Origin: Pyrenochaeta sp. MPI-SDFR-AT-0127
Taxonomy: Eukaryota > Ascomycota > Dothideomycetes > Pleosporales > Cucurbitariaceae
NCBI GenBank assembly: GCA_020747015.1
Contig: JAGTJM010000038.1
Location: 1-64,000 of the forward strand
Direction of reading: 5' to 3'
Length of the DNA: 64,000 nt
How positions within the stretch are numbered: the first letter of the stretch is position 1; each line of letters starts with the position of its first letter. Both the position numbers and the translations under genes were made by a program. Under the pieces are notes generated by a model, which ran no database searches, was not told the DNA's origin, and saw only the letters and a list, made by a program, of their open reading frames with translations. This document shows positions 1-8,483 of this stretch, in pieces.

Positions 1-31
1 TAGTAGAGTAGCTATAATATAAAGTAGCTAG

Positions 32-186
32 TGTCACTAAGGAGCCTTTCTTAGTAAGCTTCTAGTTAGAGTAAGTAGAGATAGATAAGTAGTTAAAGTA
101 GTTCTAAGTATTAAATAGTAGTATTCGATAATAACTTAAGGTTAATCACAATATTCCATAGGGGTACATTGTTCTTATCTATATAT
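32..186 (+). repeat. LTR-like repeat, copy 1 (truncated)
   Basis: The segment begins TGTCACTAAGGAG and follows the same sequence as copy 3 (7108-7486) for about 155 bases, then breaks off into unrelated GC-rich DNA at about 187. About 30 bases before the TGT start (from base 1) also match the flank of copy 3, so the repeat may extend to the left of the window. The terminal TGTTA of the family reads TGTCA here. Confidence 0.7.
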
Positions 187-345
187 ATAATGCGCTCGTC
201 GCGCTCGTCGCGATCATAGCGAGCGCTCGTCCTTGGCCTAGCGAGCGGTTACGTGCTTCAGGCCTTGCCTCGTGTTGGCGCCTGTAGCGACACTTATAGT
301 TGGTTAAGAGGGTTCCCCCTAAGGGCCCTTCCTATATCCAAAACC
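187..345. other. GC-rich patch inside AT-rich block
   Basis: About 160 bases of normal to high GC interrupt the AT-rich block where LTR copy 1 stops. The patch starts with two direct copies of the 9-mer GCGCTCGTC (192-209) and contains TTGGCGCC. It does not look RIP-mutated and is probably a younger insertion or fragment. I see no gene and no clear target-site duplication. Confidence 0.5.
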
Positions 346-2126
346 TAGATCGTAATAAGCGTAAATCGCTTATAATAATAAGAAATCGGAGATAATAGGC
401 GTAATACTATTTTACGTATACTACGGGAAACACCCTAATCTCTTTAAAAGAAATTTTCCTAATACTAAAGCTAAAGCCGCTTTAAAGAACGTCTAAGAGA
501 TAAAGGATATATACTAGAAAATAAAGGAAAATATAGAAAAAATATAGTACTAATAAATTAAATATATTAATAAGAAAAGAAAAATAGTACCTTAGCTAAA
601 AAAAGGAGGATAAAGTATATTTACTTATAAAAAACCTTCGAATAAAATAACCTAATAAAGGACTAGACTATATTAAGGTTAGACTATTTCTAATTAAGGA
701 ATAAAAAGGACTAGTAAACTATATACTTAATCTACTATAAGACGTAAAGATTAAACCTATATTCTATGTAAAGCTATTAGAACTAGTAGACCCTATAACG
801 CTACTATAAATAATATTCTACTACGAACTAGAGGAGGAAATAGAGTTTAAAGTAGAAGTATTACTATAGTATAAATAAAAGAAAAGGGAGGATATCTACG
901 ATAATATTTACCTATAATAGCTAGTGAAATAGAAGAGATACCCCTACTTAGAGAATATATAGGAACCTAAGAGTAACTTATAAAACTATTAGTAACTACT
1001 TAGATAAGTAATAAGAATACTAAAAATGTGAGGGGAAAGACTTATAGGAAATAGACTATTTACTAACCCTATCTCTATCTCTAGTAAAGTAAGATAACCC
1101 TAGATAACGCCTTGCGTTACTAGGACACGCTTATAACAACTACTCTGGATAATTCTAAAGGACCTAGATCGCCTTCTAAAATACTAGGTATAAATGTACT
1201 CTAGTCTAATACCGAAGTACTAGGCATTAGACTATCCTCTAATAACGAAACCTCCTAATTTATCGTATCTACGGCTTCTAAGGCCTTAATATCCTCCACA
1301 TACTATATTAAACCTAATAACTACTACTACCTATAATACTATAGTAATTTCTTTTATTTTCGTAAATAATTCTTTTTCGTATAAGTAGCTAATAAGGCGC
1401 TAAGCGCAGCCTCTTCTACCTTATTAGCCTTAGCCTCCTAACTCTCTAGTCGCGTAATCTTATTATCTAGCTTAGTAAAATTAGGAACTAGTATATTAAC
1501 TAGCTTACACTTCGCGACCCCGTTTTAATAATAATTCCTATATTCCTTCTTTAATAAGGATATATAATACTTTAGATTAGGGTGGCCGATGGGTAGGGGT
1601 TGGGTTACCCCGCGGGTTACCTCTTATTTTAGCTATAACTTTCCTAGATTATAACGTAATTTAATAACTTTTAGCTTATTTTATAGATCTAATCTATATC
1701 TATAACTTTTATATATAAAATTTCTTTTTAAAAAAATAATTACGTAAGTTATTAAGGTTTTAAAGCGTGGGTACTAGTGGCCTAATTAAGTGGGTATCGA
1801 AAAATGGGTATTAAAATAACTGACGTAATAAAAGATATATTACGTAATTAAAATTCTAGATTTATAGATCTAGCTAATAGCTATAAAATAAACTAAAATT
1901 TACCTAATTTGGACTAGTATTGATAGAGGAATAAATAAAAGAAAGATTAGGGGGTATACCCACCCAACCAGCCTACTTTAGATTCTTCTTCGCGCAATAC
2001 TTATAAGAAACTATAGTAAGCTAACTAATAGTATTTATATAGTTACTAGTAGCGTAATAATACTAGGTACTTTTAGAACTTATTATTAGCTTATAAGGAT
2101 ATAAAGGTAAGAAAGGAGGGGGATAG

Positions 2127-2502
2127 TGTTATAAACCTATAACGAGAACTATAGGCGCTTATAAGTAGAGAGGTAGAAGGGATATAGGTATTAGGCGAGG
2201 CCTAAACTTAGGCTAATAATAATATATGCCCTATAAAGTCACGTAGTCCTAGAGATCCTATATTACGAGAATAAAGTACTATAGGATACTATAGGATCCT
2301 ATATAGGATCTCCTAGGATACTATAGGAACTATAGGACTACCTAAATATATAGATAAGAATAATATACCCTTATAGTATATTATAATTAACCTTAAGTTA
2401 TTATTAAATACTACTATTTAATACTTAGAACTACTTTAACTAACTTATCTATCTCTACTTACTCTACTCTAGAAGCTACTAAGAAAGGACTCCTTAGTAA
2501 CA
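2127..2502 (-). repeat. LTR-like repeat, copy 2
   Basis: A 376-base unit with matching ends TGTTA (2127) and TAACA (2502), in inverse orientation to copies 1 and 3. Its reverse complement follows copy 3 along the whole length. Inside, at 2260-2335, are repeated CTATAGGAT/ATCCTATAG half-palindromes. The flanks (GATAG / CCAGC) give no target-site duplication, and homology to the other copies continues about 25 bases past TAACA. It may therefore be one end of a larger element rather than a solo LTR. TGTTA...TAACA ends are usual for Ty3/gypsy LTRs in fungi. Confidence 0.75.
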
Positions 2503-3158
2503 CCAGCTGCTTTATATCGTAGCCACTTAACTAAGGACCTAAAGCCCTTTTAACAATAATCTATAGGGGTAGATATATAGTTAGGTAGCTTAGGTAATCT
2601 AGGGTAAGTTTATAGGTAAGGTAGATTTTAATATATATTATAGTATATAGAGTATAAGTTAGTATATTAGGCTAGTGTAGGTAGTAGTAGTAGGGTTAAT
2701 AGTAGTTATTTATATTTTAGTGCTTCGGAGGAGGGTAATAAAGAAGAAGGTATAGATACTATTAATATTTAGGCTAGTAAGTTAAGTGCTATTATTAGAA
2801 ATAAGTAGCTTATATATAGCTTAGGTAATAGGTAAGCGTAATAAGGTATATAATAATTCTATAGAAGACCTAGTATTTTATATAGAACCTAGTATAGATA
2901 TAAAATTTATTAGTATTTATTTCGTTCTTAGAATAACGAGCTTAATACAAATTATAATACGGAATATACTTGATTTTATCTAGATAAAGATTGCTACATA
3001 ATTGTGTCGTCGTAATAACTCTAGTTACTATCCTATAAGATAAGGGACATATTCCTGTTTCCTGTAGTAACACCTCTTCGCTTTACTTGCTTGCAGTGAT
3101 TTCCCGTACGGGTATCAATAGCCTCTAGTTAAGCTAAGACGCTGTGCGCCCTTCCAAA

Positions 3159-3968
3159 CTATCGGTGGAACCCATTGCCGATGCAAAACTTGACTGGGTA
3201 AGTGGTCGAGGTGCAGGTAGTGATGATCCCGTGGACCCATTTCAATTGGCCGCCATTGAGGTTGAACGTCGCACCGTTGTAGGAATCGAATTGCCAATAA
3301 TCCGCACTGCTGCGCCCAGGACGACCGTTCCAGACAAACCCACGTTTCCTGAATGTTCTCGGCTGGCTGACAACGAGGCCAAATTTTTGACGAGGGATAG
3401 TGAAAGTGACGGTGCCAAGCACAGTAGCTGTAGTGGTGTGGACTTTGTCGCCATGACCCTCGATCGCCAGAAATTCCGGCACAAGTTGCAAGGTTGCGCC
3501 TCCACCAGCTGTGTATCCATTTGCGATCTGTTGTCCAGATGCGATGGCCACTGTTGCTGGGTCACCTTTTGTTTGGATGATAGGAGACATTGGGACGTCC
3601 CAGTTGATGAAATCTTGGTTGGACAGCGGGACCACGAGCCGAACATCGCCAGCACCAGCTCGGCGGGTCAAACCGCTCGACTTGGTCGAGTTCAAATCGT
3701 CGACAGTATCCTCGAGTTCGACAGTGGTATCGAGTTCGGCTGGGGCTGAGACGTCTAGCGGGTTCGATATAAGGTCTTCGCCATAGGAGACACCGAGAGC
3801 TTCCTCAAAGGCTGCGATTTCGCTTTGCTTCATAACATGGGTCTCCCCATTCGAAAGTATGACTATGGCGTCGTCGAATTGCAATTCGAGGCCATTGAGC
3901 TGGTCGGCTGAGAGTGGTGCAGCGGCGCTGACAAGAGCCAGGGCGAAGATAGGAAGATAGAAATGCAT
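3159..3968 (-). CDS. Secreted effector-like protein (celp0028-like family)
   Basis: A single-exon gene of 269 residues. I chose the Met at 3968 rather than the upstream in-frame Met at 4052 because it is followed directly by a classical signal peptide (MHFYLPIFALALVSAAAPLS). The acidic residues 20-100 end in LTRR (100-103), a likely Kex2 site, so the region after it may be the mature protein. The mature part has motifs NWDVPMSPI, VVSQP and WVHGIITTC, and ends YPVKFCIGNGFHR with two cysteines about 14 residues apart. This layout matches a family common in plant-associated Dothideomycetes and Sordariomycetes that databases label 'celp0028 effector like'; that family name is from memory and only the motifs are seen. 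The gene lies about 100 bases inside the RIP block edge and diverges from the small secreted protein gene at 4872. Its cellular target is unknown. Confidence 0.72.
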   Translation of the reverse strand: MHFYLPIFALALVSAAAPLSADQLNGLELQFDDAIVILSNGETHVMKQSEIAAFEEALGVSYGEDLISNPLDVSAPAELDTTVELEDTVDDLNSTKSSGLTRRAGAGDVRLVVPLSNQDFINWDVPMSPIIQTKGDPATVAIASGQQIANGYTAGGGATLQLVPEFLAIEGHGDKVHTTTATVLGTVTFTIPRQKFGLVVSQPRTFRKRGFVWNGRPGRSSADYWQFDSYNGATFNLNGGQLKWVHGIITTCTSTTYPVKFCIGNGFHR

Positions 3969-4165
3969 TGTTGATACTGAAGAGGTACTCAGATGCGCAG
4001 TGGATGGTTTTGAGTGCTTTGGTATGATGAGGTAAATGGGGGGTGTCTGCACAGATATAAGTACTCTTCTGGAGTCTTGGAATTCGCAAAAGTCACTGCT
4101 ATCTCATTAATCCCTCAAGATCTCTGAAAGAGTAATCGTTCTTGCAAGGTTCGGCGAACCCGAGC

Positions 4166-4519
4166 AGGACTTGGACTAGACACGAGGGAGTTCTGAGGGA
4201 TTTTACAGTGCCTAGCAAGGCCAAACTTCGTACTATTGAAAATGTTCGACTTAGAGTTGTCTCCTACTTCATCAAGTCTGGCGTTCACTCTATGGCCATG
4301 ATGCCGAGCCAGCACGGTCTGCTTCAGTATGAATCTCGTAACAGGACTTGGACTAGAACGAGGGAGTTATGAAGGATGTTGCCGTGCCTAGCAAAGGCCA
4401 AACTCCGTACTATTGAAAATGCTAGGCTTGGAGTTGTCTCCTACTTCATCAGATCTGGTATAGCCGATGGTGCCAAGTCAACATAACGCCTGGTTTAGTA
4501 TAAATCTCGTATCTCGAGC
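4166..4519. repeat. Imperfect tandem duplication, 177-bp unit
   Basis: Two direct copies begin with AGGACTTGGACTAGA at 4166 and 4343. Both carry GTGCCTAGCAA, GTACTATTGAAAATG and GTTGTCTCCTACTTCATCA in the same order. The second copy has drifted, and the changes are mixed rather than purely C-to-T, so RIP is not the obvious cause. The duplication occupies the shared intergenic region between the two divergent secreted-protein genes. No coding potential is evident. Confidence 0.8.
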
Positions 4520-4871
4520 TGTTAGCGAGCAGCGAAAAATTTGTATCAACTGATTGGAAGTCGTACTAGACAGTACTAAGGCCGTATCTTCTGCACGCGA
4601 ACGGATCCTCGCTCGTATAGCATGAATGCGTGCTAAGTCTCCTGATACGAAAGCTAATAACTTAGTCTACTTTGCGCCAAGGCTTAGCCCGAAGTGCAGT
4701 ATCTTGGTAAGAGCAACTACTCAATGTGAGTTGCATCTACAGTCGTACACATATAAAGGTAGCGGACGCAGGTGGGTTAGGAAAGTACAACTCTCACTGT
4801 ATTAAAACACTACAGTTTCTGTACCAACTCTACTCTACACCCACCGTCAATTCTACTTCAGTCCCGACGAA

Positions 4872-5405
4872 ATGCGCATCTCATCTGCTGTTCTGCTCGT
4901 GGCCTTGCCCGCTCTGTATGTTCTATTTTCGAGATAGACTGTACGGAAACTGACCGTTGCGAAAGCGTCGTTGCCGACCTTCACAGGACTTTCGTCTGTG
5001 TTGTTCGTGCTAGCAGGAACGTGGTACGTCTCTGTTTTCTGCTTCACATAGCATAGCTTCCTCGTTCCGAGAGAATCTACATCAATCCCTTGTTACATTT
5101 GGTGGCTAACATGAGAGCTTACTGTAGGTGAGGTACCACGAAGCTGCTACCACGGCAGCCTGTAATGCCTACAGGAATCGTAACACGGGTAACAGTCAGT
5201 GGGACAAATGTCCCGACTGCGTTCTCGTAAGTCATCAACTTATCGCGCTCCAAGAGTAGAGAGCCCTAAAGTTTAACGTTATTTGCAGCGCGACGACCAG
5301 GGAACTGTGAAATTTTGCGCGAGTGACAGATGGCACCTTGGCGGCGACGAAGTTTACCACTATTGCAGGAAGTTCGGTGGTACTGATAGCATTGCATGGA
5401 ACTAA
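4872..5405 (+). CDS. Small secreted cysteine-rich protein, four exons (effector candidate)
   Basis: Reading splice sites gives a spliced frame of 98 residues. Exons are 4872-4915, 4987-5023, 5128-5226 and 5289-5405. The introns start GTATGT, GTACGT and GTAAGT and end CACAG, TGTAG and GCAG; branch-like CTGAC and CTAAC precede the first two acceptors. An alternative first acceptor at 4965 adds seven residues in frame. Residues 1-23 (MRISSAVLLVALPAL...) look like a signal peptide. The mature part has five cysteines at about 39, 55, 58, 70 and 86, including a CPDC motif, and a stretch NRNTGNSQWDKCPDC. I recall similar unnamed small secreted proteins in Pleosporales; the function is not known. It sits about 100-150 bases from the second RIP block, an arrangement typical of effector genes. 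No stop or frame error was seen. Exon boundaries rest on reading alone. Confidence 0.68.
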
Positions 5406-5680
5406 GCATAGTTTAGACTAGGCAGAAAATCCGATCAGCGCTGTAAACAGCATGGCTATCTGCTGTGCTGCTGCTATTGCTCTCTTCTTACACTCAGTCC
5501 TTACGCTGATACTATCCTCTATGCCCTATAGTGCTGTCTAACTAATAAATAACATAGGATTAGATATCGAAGTTACTAGCACTATAAAAGATATATCTAA
5601 ATCCTAAAAGTCTAGTGTATATAGGTTATAAAGAGATATTCCTTCTAAAGCTTACTCTAGCCTTATATTAAGCTACTATT

Positions 5681-5936
5681 GTGCCGATGCACAGTGTAGT
5701 TATCTTAGATAACTGCGCTGGGCGGGATTGACCAACCGAAGTGAAGCCGATGAGGCTTAGTATGTAGAGAGATGGAAGATCTCTAGGAGATCTGGCATCG
5801 AACACGACACGCCAGGTAGCAAAACCCGAACACAATAGTCTTATTTATCCCTTGCCTACAACCACTTCTTATCGTTCTGGCTGCGCCAGCATCCACCTGA
5901 AGGGAGCAGTCGGCCATGATCCTCCTACTCCTGCAC
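5681..5936. mobile_element. Young GC-normal insertion flanked by ACTATT (probable solo LTR)
   Basis: A 256-base segment of ordinary composition within the AT-rich block, flanked on both sides by the direct repeat ACTATT (5675-5680 and 5937-5942). Its ends are inverted: GTGC at the left and GCAC at the right. If one flanking base on each side is counted as element, the ends read TGTGC...GCACA, the usual TG...CA form of an LTR. There is no coding frame. A solo LTR with a 5-6-bp target duplication is the best reading; a small non-autonomous element is the alternative. Confidence 0.6.
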
Positions 5937-6005
5937 ACTATTATCTACTCTAAAAGTCTAGTAAGATTAACCTATATATATACTTAATAATACCTAACTA
6001 GTATA

Positions 6006-6302
6006 TGTAACGAACGTCACATAGAAATAGAGACGCACACGCGTTCCTATAAGAAGGGAGGTTTATTTGGAGGATATCGGACCTGCCTCCGATACCGTCC
6101 CGATTAGGCCCCGTTACCCCTATTTCTCCATACATAAGTATAGCTCTTTAGCAGTAGATAGCAGGACAAGTTCTTCTTGTCCTTCCGTACCAGACCTATA
6201 GGAATAGAGGTGTTCCTGGTTATCCCCGCAGCACGCACTCCCATATGCCTTTGAGTTGCACTCGGATCCGTTCCGGAACCCTTTAGCACCTGTGTCGTTA
6301 CA
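6006..6302. mobile_element. Solo LTR with perfect 5-bp target-site duplication
   Basis: A 297-base segment begins TGTAACGA and ends TCGTTACA, a perfect 8-base inverted terminus. It is flanked by the direct repeat GTATA at 6001-6005 and 6303-6307. The composition is normal and shows no RIP, unlike its surroundings. This is what remains after recombination between the two LTRs of a retrotransposon. No internal domain is present, so the Ty1/copia or Ty3/gypsy class cannot be assigned. The intact ends and target duplication argue that the insertion is younger than the RIP of the host block. Confidence 0.85.
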
Positions 6303-7107
6303 GTATAAGATAAATAGTAATACTATTATTAATTTCTAAACTAGCTTATATCTCTAAGTAGTAGAAGTATTAGTAATTTATAGATCTTAAAGTAAATTAG
6401 TATAATAATATAGATAATAGAGGGTTCTAAAAGAGATCTACTATAACTTAAAGATATTATAGAAGTATATATTATATTAGATATTTAAGAAGATTCTATA
6501 TTCCTATAAATCTAGTATAAAAGGATAAAAAAAACTTATTCTACTATCTACTACTAAGAACTTCTTTATATATATAGAGGATAAGAGTAATAAAGCCTAT
6601 TTAGGGTAGTATTAGAGGTAGGTCTAATACTCTCTTAGTAGCCTTTATCCTATACTAAAGTATATACCTTACTTCTATTCTTATATAATACCTAGAGGCT
6701 TATTATATTATTCCTCTCTTTAGAAGAAATAGTCTCTATCTCTTATAGAGCTAAAATAAGAGTTATTTAGTACCTCTCTAATATATCTTAGAAGATAGAT
6801 TCTAAATCTATTCTAAATTAATTTTAAACCTAGGTTAACTATAGATTTATAGTTACCTTAGATTAAGTTTACTTTTATCTTAAGTTAACTATTTACTATT
6901 ATAGTTTAGTATATTTAACTTAATATTCTTATAAATAGTAAAAGTAATAGAATAGTCCTCTATTTTTAATACTCTTTTTAGAAATACTCTCTTACTATCT
7001 TAGTATTACTTCTACTACTTATACCTTACTCTATCCCTAAGAACTAAATCTTTATTAAAAGGGGGTTTAGTATTCTTAGTAGAGTAGCTATAATATAAAG
7101 TAGCTAG

Positions 7108-7486
7108 TATTACTAAGGAGCCCTTTCTTAGTAGCTTCTAGATTAGAGTAAGTAGAGATAGACTAGTTAGTTAAAGTAGTTCTAAGTATTAAATAGTAGT
7201 ATTTAATAATAACTTAAGGTTAATTATAATATACTATATAGATATATTATTCTTATCTATATACTTAGGTAGCCCTATAGTATCCTATAATATCCTATAG
7301 AATTCTATATAGGATCCTATAGTATCCTATAGTACCTTAGTTCTATAGTATAGGATTCCTAGGACTACGTAACTCTATAGGGTATATATTATTATTAGCC
7401 TATACTTAGATCTTATCTAATACCTATGTCTCTTCTTATCCTAACTACTTATAAGTACCTATTCTTCTTATTATAGGTTCGTAACA
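7108..7486 (+). repeat. LTR-like repeat, copy 3
   Basis: About 379 bases, in the same orientation as copy 1 and opposite to copy 2. It starts TATTACTAAGG, which is TGTTA with one RIP-type change, and ends CGTAACA. The inner part (about 7268-7350) repeats CCTATAGTATCCTATAG-like half-palindromes as in copy 2. About 30 bases before the start (7076-7107) match the same flank in copy 1. No target-site duplication is seen (GCTAG / ATCTT). Confidence 0.72.
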
Positions 7487-8483
7487 ATCTTACTCTTTTC
7501 TATTCCTATAGTAGAGGTCTTTATACTAATATCTAGAGAAGTATATATAGCTCTTTACCTAAAACTAATAGGGGGGATAGATAGAGTCCTAGAATAAGTT
7601 TACTAAAGAGAAGTATATAAAATAGTAAAGAGGGGTTTATTAAAGTAACTTTTTAAATCTTTAAGAGAAACGCCTATTATATATAAATTACCTAAACTAG
7701 CCTAAACTAAAAAAGTTAATAAGAAAATAGATAATATAGACTTTTTTACTATACCTTTTATAATAAAGGTTTATAAAAATCTATTTAGGCTATTAAAGCT
7801 ATCTAGATAATAAATACCTTAAACTCTTAGTCTACCTACTAACCTTTACCTTAAATAAGGAAAGAAAAAGAAGGTATATTTTAATAAAGAGGAAGAAAAG
7901 AAGAAGTAGAAGTCTACTACCTTAAAGTATAATAAGATTATAACTATAATCCTTAAATAAGAAGTTAAAGGAAGCTCTTTCTGGCTGCATAAATCATCTT
8001 TGCTGCTGAAGCCGTAGACATCTCGTGTTTTATTTTTCCAGCTCGCTCTAAACAACTGGGTGGGGTGATGCTAGAGCATCTGTGTCATGATGTGCACCAG
8101 CGAAGCCAGGCCAGAACATCTGTGTATCAGATGACAAACATGCAGCGCTCGCTTGAATCGGCCTTCCACCTCTCGGAATGCTAATTATCACTACCAGTAT
8201 CTGCCAGTCACACAGCTTCGAGCAATTTTACGCTGTTGTGGTGTATGGAAAGCGTTCCCACGTCAAATTTGGCTGTCTACAACATCCTATCACGTTTGCG
8301 GTTCACGGAGCGCTGTGACCTACTGCAACATCTAATCTTGCGTATCACGTGGTGTACTCCCAGGTACGATCTCAAGACTCAGACTTTGCTCCGTGGAGTC
8401 AAGTGGACCTGAAGTCTCAGAGCTAATTTCAACAGTGCATAGCAAATCAATCAAGGCTTCGCTAACGAGTTTGCTTCCTCAAC

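Larger units (their letters stand above)
1..3060. repeat. RIP-degraded AT-rich transposon block
   Basis: This block is very AT-rich and dominated by TpA. From 481 to 760 there is not one CpA or TpG on the + strand, which is the footprint of repeat-induced point mutation (C to T in CpA on either strand of duplicated DNA in Pezizomycotina). No coding frame survives. Inside it are a partial LTR-like copy (32-186), a GC-rich patch (187-345) and a full LTR-like copy in opposite orientation (2127-2502). Around 1120-1150 and 1590-1630 are a few less mutated bases. The original element type is not recognisable. The edge near 3060 is abrupt: normal composition resumes before the secreted-protein gene ending at 3159. 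Confidence 0.85.
5520..7975. repeat. Second RIP-degraded AT-rich block
   Basis: A TpA-dominated stretch without coding frames, like the first block. It is interrupted by two GC-normal insertions (5681-5936 and 6006-6302) and contains LTR-like copy 3 (7108-7486). It ends abruptly at about 7975, where normal sequence resumes some 500 bases before the Tc-toxin-like relic. Short purine-rich open stretches such as 7846-8055 on the minus strand are chance frames in this composition. Confidence 0.8.

Noticed and set aside
270..285. TTGGCGCC as a retrotransposon primer-binding site
   Set aside because: It is not adjacent to an LTR end; the LTR copy breaks off about 90 bases before.
1571..1990. Possible DNA-transposon remnant with G-rich ends (GGGTGG... 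and ...CCACCC)
   Set aside because: The ends align poorly as inverted repeats, and AGATTAGGG occurs as a direct, not inverted, pair (1574 and 1944).
3144..3749. 201-codon + strand frame
   Set aside because: Antisense to the secreted effector-like gene, which has a signal peptide and family motifs; the + frame has neither.
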